Origin: CAWFZT01 sp963820415
GTDB lineage: Bacteria > Chloroflexota > Anaerolineae > Anaerolineales > Anaerolineaceae
DNA: 64,000 bases
Reading direction: 5' to 3'
Assembly: GCA_963820415.1 (NCBI GenBank)
Contig: CAWFZT010000013.1
Span: 1-64,000 of the forward strand
In this document: in pieces, positions 53,501-62,132 of the stretch
Layout of the letters: every line of letters starts with the position of its first letter
Numbering within the stretch: position 1 is the stretch's first letter
Made by a program: the position numbers and the translations under genes
The notes under the pieces: model-generated
Told to the model about the DNA's origin: nothing
Seen by the model: the letters and a program-made list of their open reading frames with translations, nothing else
The model's database searches: none

Positions 53501-55321
53501 GTGCTTTCAACAGTAGAAGAAAGAGTTGATTTTCTCAGGAATTCACTCTTATTTCCGGAAGCTTCACCTGAAACGCTGGTAGAAATAGCGTCGAAACTGG
53601 AGGATGTAGAGTTTCAAGCGAATGAAACTATTTTCCAGTCCGGTGATGCGGGAGACTTTATGTATTTCGTCAAAAAGGGTCAGGTCCGGGTGCACGATAA
53701 TAACCGTGATATCGAGCGCCTGGGGGTCTATGAAATTTTTGGTGAAATAGCCCTCCTGGATTCGGGGTCCCGGATGGCTGCTGTAACTACAGTTGAAAAG
53801 ACCGACCTCCTGCAACTCGACAAAGCCTCTTTCGATAAATTGATCCATGGACGGATTGAAATTGCCAAAGGAATTACCCGTATTCTTACTAAGCGGCTGC
53901 GCTTTCACAACCAGCAACTGGAAGAAACGCGGGATAGCCTGGAGAAAGTGATCCTCCCATTGGGTATTGCTCTATCCACAGAAAAGAACCTGGATCATCT
54001 GTTGGAGCGCATCCTGCTAGAAGCCAAGAAGTTGTGCAATGCCGATGCGGGGACAATGTATCTCTGTACTGCAGAGAAGCAGCTTAAATTCAGTATCATG
54101 ATCACTGATTCATTGAATATTGCTTTAGGCGGGACAACGGGCAAGGAAATTCCTTTTCCACCCATCTCTTTAGTGGATAAAAGAACCGGCGCGCCAAATT
54201 ACCATAATGTCTCCACTTATGTTGCGATTTGCGGTCATTCCGTAAATATACCAGACATATACCATGCCAAAGACTTTGATTTTACTGGCACCATGGAGTT
54301 CGACAAGCGAATGGGCTACCGGTCGATATCCAATTTAACCGTACCGCTTAAAAACCACCTGGGCGAAGTGATTGGAGTCATCCAGTTGTTTAATGCGCAA
54401 AATTTAATGACCAATCAAGTTGTCCCATTCAATGCTTATCAGCAGCTGGTTGTCGAATCGCTCGCCTCGCAGGCAGCCGTATCTCTTAATACTCAGGAAC
54501 TGCTGCGACGCCAGGAGATTCTAGTAAAAATCGAACATGACGTACAGGTTGGTCGCCAGATCCAGGCCGATTTCCTACCGGATGTGTTACCCCAACCGGA
54601 GGGATGGGAGATCGAAGCTTTTTTTCAGCCAGCGCGTGAGGTAGCAGGGGATTTTTACGATGCCTTTCTGATAGATGATAACCAGGTTGGGTTTGTTATT
54701 GCAGATGTATGTGATAAAGGTGTGGGGGCGGCGCTCTTCATGGCTCTCACCCGCAGCTTGATCCGGGCATTTGGTTGGATAAATAATCGAACCAATCCAC
54801 GTTCCGAAGGTACTTCTCCAGAAAACCAGATGCTCGACTTCATCGCGATGGGATTAGATCCCATTGCACTTACTAATAATTACATCGCTCAAATTCATGA
54901 AAAAATGAACATGTTTGTGACTCTCTTTTTCGGCATGCTTGATCCGGAGAGAGGGGTGTTGACTTATATTAACGCCGGGCACAACCCTCCTGTTCTTCTT
55001 GACTCCACCGGAAAGATAAAAGCGCGCTTGACCCTCACTGGACCAGCCGTGGGTATGCTGCCAAATATTACTTACACCTCCCGGCAGTTGACGATTGAAC
55101 CCGGAGATGTATTATTTTTATTTACCGATGGTGTACCTGAGACCCACAACCCGGCGGGTAAATTATTCACGGAAAAACGGATGCTGGAATTACTATCAGA
55201 GCCTACCCCTGATGCCGCTGTGCTTATTAAACGCATTGTCCACGAGCTAAAAGACTTTATGTCCACTGCCAATCCGTTTGATGATATCACGATGCTGGCT
55301 CTCCGGCGAAGGCTCGAATGA
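53501..55321 (+). CDS. cNMP-binding, GAF and PP2C (SpoIIE-type) phosphatase
   Basis: 606 residues from GTG 53501. A cyclic-nucleotide-binding domain (about 15-130) has IFQSGDAGDFMYFVKKGQV and YEIFGEIALLDSGSRMA. A GAF domain (about 160-330) follows. The C-terminal PP2C/SpoIIE phosphatase (about 370-605) has metal residues in AREVAGDFYDAFLID, IADVCDKGVGAALFMALTRS and a late PFDDITMLALRR. It would dephosphorylate STAS proteins when a nucleotide binds. The CHASE2 cyclase downstream could make that ligand. Confidence 0.93.
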   Translation: MLSTVEERVDFLRNSLLFPEASPETLVEIASKLEDVEFQANETIFQSGDAGDFMYFVKKGQVRVHDNNRDIERLGVYEIFGEIALLDSGSRMAAVTTVEKTDLLQLDKASFDKLIHGRIEIAKGITRILTKRLRFHNQQLEETRDSLEKVILPLGIALSTEKNLDHLLERILLEAKKLCNADAGTMYLCTAEKQLKFSIMITDSLNIALGGTTGKEIPFPPISLVDKRTGAPNYHNVSTYVAICGHSVNIPDIYHAKDFDFTGTMEFDKRMGYRSISNLTVPLKNHLGEVIGVIQLFNAQNLMTNQVVPFNAYQQLVVESLASQAAVSLNTQELLRRQEILVKIEHDVQVGRQIQADFLPDVLPQPEGWEIEAFFQPAREVAGDFYDAFLIDDNQVGFVIADVCDKGVGAALFMALTRSLIRAFGWINNRTNPRSEGTSPENQMLDFIAMGLDPIALTNNYIAQIHEKMNMFVTLFFGMLDPERGVLTYINAGHNPPVLLDSTGKIKARLTLTGPAVGMLPNITYTSRQLTIEPGDVLFLFTDGVPETHNPAGKLFTEKRMLELLSEPTPDAAVLIKRIVHELKDFMSTANPFDDITMLALRRRLE

Positions 55322-55423
55322 AAGATTTGGTAGCTTAGCTTGAAGAAACAAGCAATCTGAGGATTAAATGTTAATCGGTTGTTGGAGCAATAGTTCAGCT
55401 TCCCAACCCTGGACGAGGTTTTT

Positions 55424-56386
55424 ATGATCACGAGCAAGCCTTTACGTACACGAAAAGTCGTTCTTCTGTCTATCATCGCTATTTTGGTCATTGCCCTGGC
55501 GATTAGCATGGTTATTATTGCAGCTTTGCCTTCTGGTTCGAAGAGCCTTAATCTAAGCGCAGCTTTATCGGAAATAGTTGGGGTGGTCGAAGCCCGAAAT
55601 GCTGCACAGGACCCATACAATCAAGTTAACAACGGGTTTGTCCTAAAACCAGCCATGCAATTGCAGACAAAGGAAGAAAGCAAGGTTCGCCTGGATTTAT
55701 CTTCAGGATCAATAGTCCGGCTGGGGCAGTTGACCATTTTTTCCCTGGCATCACAAGAAGCTGGCGCTGGAGGAGTGCTCTCAATCGGGCTCCAGGCTGG
55801 AAGGGTTTGGATCATCCTGAAGGGTGGCTCGTTGGATGTTACTACTCCTGCTGGCGTAGCCTCTGTACGGGGATCTTATATGAGCGTTTGGGTAGAGCCC
55901 AAGACCAACCGTATCACTGTAACCTGTCTTGAAGGTAAGTGTAACTTTAAAAACGCGGCCGGAAGTGTAGAATTGACTTCCGGACAGAAGATAATTTCAT
56001 CCGATACGAATGTTGTGCCTCCTATCGAGAAGATGGACCAGATGGATGTCCAATCCTGGCTTGATAACAGCCCTGAAGCGACCGCAATTGTCCCCCTAAT
56101 ATCAAGCCTGATAGCGTCTTCTACACCTGAGGCCTCTTCTACACCCCAGGCCTCTTCTACGCCTCCATTGGCGCCTACTAGTCCCATTGAGACGGCTACC
56201 AATGCTCCCACTGCGACTACTGCTCCCACATTGTCTCCGGCACCCTCGATAACCCCGACGCCCACCGCAACAAATTGGATTCCCTTTATCCCAACGCAAA
56301 CGGATACTCCCAAGAATCATCCGCCAAAACGCAGCAAGTCAACTCAACGGCCTACTCGCACCCCCACCAACAACGACTTTCGGTAG
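55424..56386 (+). CDS. Membrane-anchored FecR-domain protein 1
   Basis: 320 residues. One N-terminal helix (LLSIIAILVIALAISMVII) places the rest outside the membrane. A FecR-like domain (about 45-210) is evident from KVRLDLSSGSIVRLGQLTIF, GLQAGRVWIILKGGSLDVTT and ASVRGSYMSVWVEPKTNRI. A Pro/Thr/Ser-rich tail with TPEASSTPQASSTPP follows and ends basic. It closely matches the next gene; the central 250 bp are almost identical. Confidence 0.88.
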   Translation: MITSKPLRTRKVVLLSIIAILVIALAISMVIIAALPSGSKSLNLSAALSEIVGVVEARNAAQDPYNQVNNGFVLKPAMQLQTKEESKVRLDLSSGSIVRLGQLTIFSLASQEAGAGGVLSIGLQAGRVWIILKGGSLDVTTPAGVASVRGSYMSVWVEPKTNRITVTCLEGKCNFKNAAGSVELTSGQKIISSDTNVVPPIEKMDQMDVQSWLDNSPEATAIVPLISSLIASSTPEASSTPQASSTPPLAPTSPIETATNAPTATTAPTLSPAPSITPTPTATNWIPFIPTQTDTPKNHPPKRSKSTQRPTRTPTNNDFR

Positions 56387-56432
56387 TTTCTCCTACGGAG
56401 GCCTGGTCAGAATCTAACGGAGACTTTTAATT

Positions 56433-57431
56433 ATGAACCCTAGCAAACGTTTGACCGTCCTAAAAGTCGTTCTTATATCCATTATCGCTATTTTGGCCAT
56501 TTGCCTGGTAATTAGCGTGGTATATATTGCAACTTTACCTCCTGGTTCGAATAGTCTTAATCTACGCGCAGCGTTATCGGAAATGGTTGGGGTGGTCGAA
56601 GTCCGAAATAGTGAACAGGACCCATTCAATCAAGTTAACAATGGTTTTGTCCTAAAATCAACCATGCAGTTGCAGACAAAGGAAGAAAGCCGGGTTCGCC
56701 TGGATTTATCTTCAGGGTCAATAGTCCGGCTGGGGCAGTTGACCATTTTTTCCCTGGCATCACAACAAGCTGGCGCTGGAGGAGTGCTCTCAATCGGGCT
56801 CCAGGCTGGAAGGGTTTGGATCATCCTGAAGGGTGGCTCGTTGGATGTCAATACTCCTGCTGGCTTAGCCTCTGTACGGGGATCTTATATGAGCGTTTGG
56901 GTAGAGCCCAATACCCACCGGATCACCGTCTGCTGTCTTGAAGGTAAGTGTGGATATAAAAACACGGCCGGGGATGTAGAAATGACTTCCGGTCAGAAGA
57001 TAATTTCATCCGACACGAAGATTTTGCCTCCCATCGAGAAGATGGACCAGACGGATGTCCAATCCTGGCTTGATAACAGCCCTGAAGCGGCTGCAATTGT
57101 CCCACAAATCTCAGGCCTGGTGGCGTCTTCTACACCCTCGGCGTCTCCCACACCCTCGGCGTCTCCCACACCCTCGGCGTCTCCCACACTCTCGGCGTCT
57201 CCTACACTCTCGGCGTCTCCCACACTCTCGGCGACTACTACACCCTCGGCGACTACTACACCCTCGGCGACTACTACACCTTCTTTGGCGCCTCTTTTTA
57301 CAAAAACGGCTACTTATGCTCCCCTGTATACTCTCACCAATCCCCCACGGCCTACTCGCACCAGGACTCCTCGGCCTTCTCGCACCAAAACTCCTCGGCC
57401 TTCTCCTACGTACCAGCAGATATTACGGTAG
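56433..57431 (+). CDS. Membrane-anchored FecR-domain protein 2
   Basis: 332 residues, paralogue of the preceding gene with the same N-terminal helix, FecR-like domain and tail. The tail carries an 18-bp minisatellite encoding Pro-Ser-Ala-Ser-Pro-Thr and related hexads, then a Pro/Arg/Thr-rich end (PRPTRTRTPRPSRTKTPRPS). The spacer and ribosome site before it resemble those before the cyclase gene (GAGACTTTT near each start). FecR proteins often sit next to CHASE2 cyclases; the role here is probably extracytoplasmic sensing. Confidence 0.88.
   Translation: MNPSKRLTVLKVVLISIIAILAICLVISVVYIATLPPGSNSLNLRAALSEMVGVVEVRNSEQDPFNQVNNGFVLKSTMQLQTKEESRVRLDLSSGSIVRLGQLTIFSLASQQAGAGGVLSIGLQAGRVWIILKGGSLDVNTPAGLASVRGSYMSVWVEPNTHRITVCCLEGKCGYKNTAGDVEMTSGQKIISSDTKILPPIEKMDQTDVQSWLDNSPEAAAIVPQISGLVASSTPSASPTPSASPTPSASPTLSASPTLSASPTLSATTTPSATTTPSATTTPSLAPLFTKTATYAPLYTLTNPPRPTRTRTPRPSRTKTPRPSPTYQQILR
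57132..57275 (+). repeat. 18-bp coding minisatellite, eight units
   Basis: Units of ACACCCTCGGCGTCTCCC and close variants, 57132-57275, all in frame within the second FecR gene. It encodes Pro-Ser-Ala-Ser-Pro-Thr-type hexads. It is not CRISPR: there are no spacers. The copy number may vary by slippage and alter tail length. Confidence 0.9.
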
Positions 57432-57476
57432 CTTCTCCTATGGTAACCGGGTCACTAATCTATTGAGACTTTTGAT

Positions 57477-59366
57477 ATGGAACAAAACCAAGTTAAAAAT
57501 ACTAACAGGCACCGTTTGTTTATCATCGCCATTGCGATTGTCCTGATCCTTCTCGAAATCGCCGGTAACCTTCCGAATGTAACTAACCCCTTCACTGGGC
57601 TGGAATTAGCGACGTGGGATACCTTTTTTCGTTTACGCGGCCAGCGTGCCCCGGATAATGAGGTTGTGATCGTCGCTATTGATGATGCCTCACTCAATTG
57701 GGTTCAAGAACGTTGGCCCTGGCAACGCAGTCGGCTGGCTGATATTGTTAATTGGTTATCCAAAGCTGGAGCGCGGGTGATCGGCCTGGATATTTTCCTT
57801 TTTGACCCGTCTGCAAATCCGGCTGATGATCAAGCCCTGGCAACCGCCCTTGTGAATGCCAAAGCAACCGTTTCGGTTAACCAAATTCATTCGACCGCTG
57901 AATTTAGCGGTGAAACCAACGAGCTTCCTCTACCGATCTTCCAAACAGCATTATCGAGTTTTGGCATTACCGAGGTTATTCGAGATGAAGATGCTATCAC
58001 CCGGGGGGTTACAGGTTATAAATCTTTCAATGATAAAATTTATTACAACTGGGCGTTTGAATTGGCGCGCCTGTATTTGGGGGTTGATCCACCCAGCAAT
58101 CCCAGCCCGGCTGGTTTGACTTTCAACGGTAAGTTTGTGCCGCTGAATAATAAAAATCGGTTATTAATTGATTTTGCTGGTCCGTCCGGAACTTACATAC
58201 ACAAGTATTCTGCAGCTTTTATACCACTTGGGGATTATCCTCCAGAAATCTTTCGCAACAAAATTGTCTTAATTGGTTCCACCAGTGAGACTTTGCAAGA
58301 CTACTATCCCACACCTTTTTCACCCAACTCCCCTACACCGGGTGTGGAAGTCGTAGCCAATACTGTCTCGACAATCCTGCAAGGAAATTATCTTAACCAG
58401 GCGCCACCCTGGACAACGATTGCCTTAATTATTTTGGCCGCCATTGCTGCCTGGTTTATATCTAAAATTCCTCGACCAACACTAGCGGTCACTTTGTTGG
58501 CAGGAGGACTCTTGGGATATATATTCATTCAATTCGAAATATTTATCCAGACCAGATGGGAATTTGCGGTAATCACGCCGGCAACGATGTTATTTTTAGG
58601 GGTAATCATTCCAACCCTTGATCAGGCAGTTTCACAAGAGCTTGAGAAGCGCAGAGTACGCAATTTATTCAGCCGTTTTATTTCGCCTGAAATGGTCTCT
58701 CAATTAATTGACACGCAAAATATAAATTCCCTAAACAGGCGCACTGAGCTGACGATTCTTTTTTCTGATATTCGCGGCTTTACGACCATTTCTGAAAAAC
58801 TTAAGCCTGAAGAAGTGGTGTCTTTGCTCAACCCTTACCTGGCCGTAATGACGAATGTTATTCACAAACATGGCGGGACTGTAGATAAGTACGAAGGAGA
58901 TGCAATTGTAGCTTTCTTTGGCGAACCTATTCAATATCCAGACCACGCCCGTCGGGCTGTGCTGGCCACATTGGAGATGCGCCAGGTGTTGTATGACCTT
59001 AACCGCAAGTGGAAAACTGAAGGTCGATCGAAGGATGGGTTTGAAATGGGGATCGGGTTGAACACGGGAGAGGTCTTTGTCGGTTTATTAGGGTCTGAAC
59101 AGCGCATGAACTACACGATTATTGGGGATAATGCCAACCTTGCATCTCGCTTGCAGGATCTAACCAAGGAGGTGGGTTGGCCCATTTTAATCAGCGAGAG
59201 TACATATCAGCAAGTCAAAGAGGAGTTTAATGCCGAGTTTGCTGATTCCCGCCTCGTAAAAGGAAAGACTGAGCCGGTTGGAATTTATAAGTTGTTAGGC
59301 GCCAAAGGCGCTCCGGAAAGCGAATTGGTAAAACCACTCTTTTATTACCAGCGAAATACAAACTAA
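57477..59366 (+). CDS. CHASE2 domain adenylate/guanylate cyclase
   Basis: 629 residues. N-terminal helix (FIIAIAIVLILLEIAG), an extracytoplasmic CHASE2 domain (about 40-300; DTFFRLRGQRAPDNEVVIV, PWQRSRLADIVNWLSKAGAR), three helices (about 310-395), then a class III cyclase (about 415-600). FSDIRGFTTISEKL and HGGTVDKYEGDAIVAFFGEP give the two metal Asp residues and the Lys used for adenine specificity; NYTIIGDNANLASRL supplies the second specificity Asp and the Asn/Arg pair. cAMP is the likely product. Probable source of ligand for the cNMP-binding phosphatase upstream. Confidence 0.93.
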   Translation: MEQNQVKNTNRHRLFIIAIAIVLILLEIAGNLPNVTNPFTGLELATWDTFFRLRGQRAPDNEVVIVAIDDASLNWVQERWPWQRSRLADIVNWLSKAGARVIGLDIFLFDPSANPADDQALATALVNAKATVSVNQIHSTAEFSGETNELPLPIFQTALSSFGITEVIRDEDAITRGVTGYKSFNDKIYYNWAFELARLYLGVDPPSNPSPAGLTFNGKFVPLNNKNRLLIDFAGPSGTYIHKYSAAFIPLGDYPPEIFRNKIVLIGSTSETLQDYYPTPFSPNSPTPGVEVVANTVSTILQGNYLNQAPPWTTIALIILAAIAAWFISKIPRPTLAVTLLAGGLLGYIFIQFEIFIQTRWEFAVITPATMLFLGVIIPTLDQAVSQELEKRRVRNLFSRFISPEMVSQLIDTQNINSLNRRTELTILFSDIRGFTTISEKLKPEEVVSLLNPYLAVMTNVIHKHGGTVDKYEGDAIVAFFGEPIQYPDHARRAVLATLEMRQVLYDLNRKWKTEGRSKDGFEMGIGLNTGEVFVGLLGSEQRMNYTIIGDNANLASRLQDLTKEVGWPILISESTYQQVKEEFNAEFADSRLVKGKTEPVGIYKLLGAKGAPESELVKPLFYYQRNTN

Positions 59367-59430
59367 TCTCTTTTTTAATTATAGAGATTCGAGGTTAAAC
59401 GGGTGATGCTCACCAGATGAGGATCTATTA

Positions 59431-60042
59431 ATGGTAAAAATGCCTGATTTTGAAAAAGCGAGGGATTATGTCCTGGCCAGGTTGGAACATGAATTATTGC
59501 CTGGCCTGACTTACCATTGCCTGGGACATACCCAGAATGAGGTGGTTCCGGCAGCGGACCGGTTGGCTACCCTGGAAAAAGTTGGTGATGACGACCACCT
59601 GTTGTTACTGACAGGAGCTTATTTTCACGATTTGGGCTTCATTCGTCAACGACAAGATCATGAGTTGATTAGTATCCAGCTTGCCGAGCAGGCTTTGCCA
59701 GGGTTCGGTTATTCTGACGCCCACATCGCAGTGGTTCGAGGAATAATTCAGGCAACCCGCCTCCCACAATCACCCACTACGCATTTGGAAAGGATTATGG
59801 CAGATGCAGACATGGATGACCTGGGGAATAATGATTTTTGGAAACGGAGCAATGATTTACGCCAGGAGTTCGATTATTATGATATCAAATATACTGATGA
59901 GGAGTGGTATACCTACCAATTGCGTTTAATGGAATCGCATAAATACTTCACTAACTCGGAAAGGGTATTGAGGGACACCGGAAAACAACAGCATATGCTG
60001 GAAGTAAAGCGGCTGTTAGTTCAGGCAAACCAAGTAAAATAG
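59431..60042 (+). CDS. HD-domain phosphohydrolase
   Basis: 203 residues: TYHCLGHTQNEVVPAADRL (first His), LTGAYFHDLGFIRQRQDHEL (HD pair), IIQATRLPQSPTTHLERIMA and ADADMDDLGNND (final Asp). The HD fold with these ligands hydrolyses nucleotides or phosphoesters. In a module with a cyclase, cNMP or nucleotide turnover is possible but unproven. Confidence 0.88.
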   Translation: MVKMPDFEKARDYVLARLEHELLPGLTYHCLGHTQNEVVPAADRLATLEKVGDDDHLLLLTGAYFHDLGFIRQRQDHELISIQLAEQALPGFGYSDAHIAVVRGIIQATRLPQSPTTHLERIMADADMDDLGNNDFWKRSNDLRQEFDYYDIKYTDEEWYTYQLRLMESHKYFTNSERVLRDTGKQQHMLEVKRLLVQANQVK

Positions 60043-60221
60043 ACTTGAATAAAATACATCGAATGATTCCATTAGAAAGGTTGCCAAGATAGTATGCCAA
60101 AGCTTTAGTCAGGATTTCAGCGGCAATATCGGTAGGTCGAGGCATGGGAACCGACGCTATTTCGGCATAAGAAAACAGGTTTTTATCAAGGGATTAATGT
60201 TCACTAAATAATGAGGGCGAT

Positions 60222-61865
60222 ATGCAGCCATTAATTGTGCCCGGTAGACTGGATTCCCTGGAAAAGATAGGGAAATATACCATGCTGGCAGCTAAAAATG
60301 CCGCTCTCGAAAAGGCGCGCGCCTATAAATTGCGTCTGGCTGTGGATGAGATAGCCACAAACATTATCAATTATGGTTATCAACAGGCAGGAGTAGAAGG
60401 GGTAATCTCAATAGAAGCTGATTTGGACGAGCACGCCCTGACGATTACGCTGGATGATACCGCTGGACCTTTCGACCCAACTTTAAGGCCCCCGCCCCCA
60501 CCCGAGTATTTCACCCAACCTTTAGAAGAGCGGGAAATTGGCGGTTGGGGAGTCTACCTTGCTATTCAGAGCGTGGATCAATTTCATTACCATCGCCTTC
60601 AGGATCATAACCATAATGTTTTCATCATGTACCGGGCCACTCACGGTCATTTGCTGGTGATCGATTCGTTTCAGGGTCCCTGCACGCCTATCTCTCAACA
60701 CCTGATAAACCTTGGATACACCGTCACGTGTGTTGAGAACGGGCAAAAAGCGCTTGACCTGATGCAGCAGCATCAGTTTGAGATGGTGCTGCTTGACCTC
60801 CCTATGCAAGATAGGAGCGCCGAAGAATTTATCAAGGGAATGAAAGCAGATAATGCGCTGCGCGGTATTCCATTGATTATTCTTGCCGACCCTGATCAGC
60901 TTGAAGAAGCTGAAAGATGCATTAAATTAGGGGCAGAGGATTTTATTGTTTTACCATTCAGTCCGGTGGTGTTGAAAGCGCGTGTAAGCTCCAACCTTGA
61001 GCGACAGCGTGTGCGTATTTCCGAGCAGACCCTGAAAGAAACCATGAAGTACGAACGGGATATGCAAATCGGGCAGAAGATTCAGCTCGGTTTTTTACCG
61101 GAAAGGCTGCCTCAACCCCCTGGCTGGGAAATAGTCGCCCTTTTTGAACCAGCACACGAAGTAGCGGGCGATTTTTACGACTCGTTTACCTTACCAAATA
61201 ACCATGTAAGCCTGATTATGGGGGATGTCTGTGATAGAGGGATAACAACGGCCCTGTTCATGGCCCTTTTCCGCAGCTTGCTGCGTGCCTTTACTCAGCA
61301 GGACTATTCGGCTCGCTTGCTCGATTGTTTAAATGAGGATTCAAAAGACGGATCAAGCCTTGAGCAGCGGCGTATTTTCCCTTCTGTGGACAGTTTGGCC
61401 CTTAAAAATGCGATCGGGCTTACCAATAACTATATCCTGAATAACCATGCCTCCACGAATATGTTTGCAACAATCTTCTTTGGAATTTTGGACCCCATTT
61501 CGGGAGTGTTGATATATATCAACGCTGGTCATGTGCCGCCCCTAATCGTTAACCAGGGTAAGGTTAAAGCACGTTTGAAGCCGACAGGTTTGGCCTTAGG
61601 AATTATGCCCGATGTGGATTATGAAATCCAACAAACCCAATTGGATCCAGGTGACACGCTCTTGATTTATACCGATGGTGTCATCGAGGCGAAGAATCCT
61701 TCAGGTCAGTCATTTGGAAGCATGGAACTGCTCGAGCTTTTAGAAAAACCAAATTTGTCGGCAACCGACCTGTTGAGTCAGATAGAAACAAACTTGCGCG
61801 CTCATATGGCCGGGGCAGTCCAGGTAGATGACATCATAACGCTCGCCGTAAGGCGTTCAGCCTGA
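60222..61865 (+). CDS. HATPase, receiver-like and PP2C (SpoIIE-type) phosphatase fusion
   Basis: 547 residues. An RsbW-like ATPase domain (about 1-140) with LRLAVDEIATNIINYGYQQA and EIGGWGVYLAIQSVDQF. A receiver-like domain (about 145-270) keeps the phospho-Asp (VLLDLPMQD) but lacks the conserved Lys (EDFIVLPFSPVVL has Leu before Pro) and one of the acidic pair, so it may not be phosphorylated. The PP2C domain (about 300-547) has HEVAGDFYDSFTLPN, MGDVCDRGITTALFMALFRS and DTLLIYTDGVIEAKNPSGQ. Kinase-like and phosphatase-like parts in one chain suggest a bifunctional switch for the STAS proteins. Confidence 0.92.
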   Translation: MQPLIVPGRLDSLEKIGKYTMLAAKNAALEKARAYKLRLAVDEIATNIINYGYQQAGVEGVISIEADLDEHALTITLDDTAGPFDPTLRPPPPPEYFTQPLEEREIGGWGVYLAIQSVDQFHYHRLQDHNHNVFIMYRATHGHLLVIDSFQGPCTPISQHLINLGYTVTCVENGQKALDLMQQHQFEMVLLDLPMQDRSAEEFIKGMKADNALRGIPLIILADPDQLEEAERCIKLGAEDFIVLPFSPVVLKARVSSNLERQRVRISEQTLKETMKYERDMQIGQKIQLGFLPERLPQPPGWEIVALFEPAHEVAGDFYDSFTLPNNHVSLIMGDVCDRGITTALFMALFRSLLRAFTQQDYSARLLDCLNEDSKDGSSLEQRRIFPSVDSLALKNAIGLTNNYILNNHASTNMFATIFFGILDPISGVLIYINAGHVPPLIVNQGKVKARLKPTGLALGIMPDVDYEIQQTQLDPGDTLLIYTDGVIEAKNPSGQSFGSMELLELLEKPNLSATDLLSQIETNLRAHMAGAVQVDDIITLAVRRSA

Positions 61866-61898
61866 TCAATACGCCTTAGTACCCCTAAATAAAAGAGG

Positions 61899-61920
61899 AA
61901 GCTCCTAAAATCAGGAGCTT
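61899..61920 (+). terminator. Hairpin terminator after the phosphatase operon
   Basis: AAGCTCCT and AGGAGCTT with a 6-nt loop, followed by TCTCC. A moderate stem at the end of the plus-strand operon. Confidence 0.6.
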
Positions 61921-61935
61921 TCTCCGTATATACTG

Positions 61936-61960
61936 GGGTGGGCGACGGGGGTTGAACCCG
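61936..61960 (-). repeat. Short third copy of tRNA-His 3' end
   Basis: 25 nt identical to the last bases of tRNA-His. On the minus strand it is preceded by a CCCCGCAGGGG palindrome and the fragment CAAGATGTTG, so a tRNA 3' half seems to have been split by about 21 inserted bases. Suggests repeated events at this site. Confidence 0.65.
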
Positions 61961-61964
61961 TTAT

Positions 61965-62079
61965 TATCCCCCCTGCGGGGACAACATCTTGAATAAAGAA
62001 GAGCCTGACCTTTCGATCAGGCTCTCTCTATATCTACTTGGGTGGGCGACGGGGGTTGAACCCGCAACATCTTGATCCA
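61965..62079 (-). repeat. Right direct repeat overlapping tRNA-His (putative att site)
   Basis: Matches 37861-37963: a 30-nt block with two differences, a shared hairpin region and the identical 40 nt at 62040-62079 inside the tRNA. Confidence 0.8.
62000..62025 (-). terminator. Hairpin downstream of tRNA-His
   Basis: AGAGCCTGA with TCAGGCTCT, 9-bp perfect stem. It lies 15 bp beyond the tRNA 3' end and can terminate hisS-tRNA transcripts. A weaker version exists in the left repeat at 37895-37920. Confidence 0.65.
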
Positions 62080-62113
62080 CAGTCAAGCACTCTGCCATTG
62101 AGCTACGCCCACC
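62041..62113 (-). tRNA. tRNA-His (GTG)
   Basis: A full cloverleaf on the minus strand. The 5' base is the extra G-1 opposite C73, the identity element of tRNA-His. Acceptor GTGGGCG pairs with CGCCCAC, anticodon stem CTTGA pairs with TCAAG, anticodon loop CTGTGGA holds GTG, and the T arm has GCGGG with loop TTCAACC. CCA is not fully encoded. It begins 19 bp after hisS, so the two are probably co-transcribed. Confidence 0.97.
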
Positions 62114-62132
62114 ATAATGCGTGGCTATTTTA

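Noticed and set aside
57132..57275. Short regular repeats that could suggest CRISPR
   Set aside because: The 18-bp units abut with no spacers and are in frame within a coding sequence.
37964..62040. Prophage
   Set aside because: No capsid, terminase, portal, tail or lysis genes were seen; the content is metabolic and signalling.
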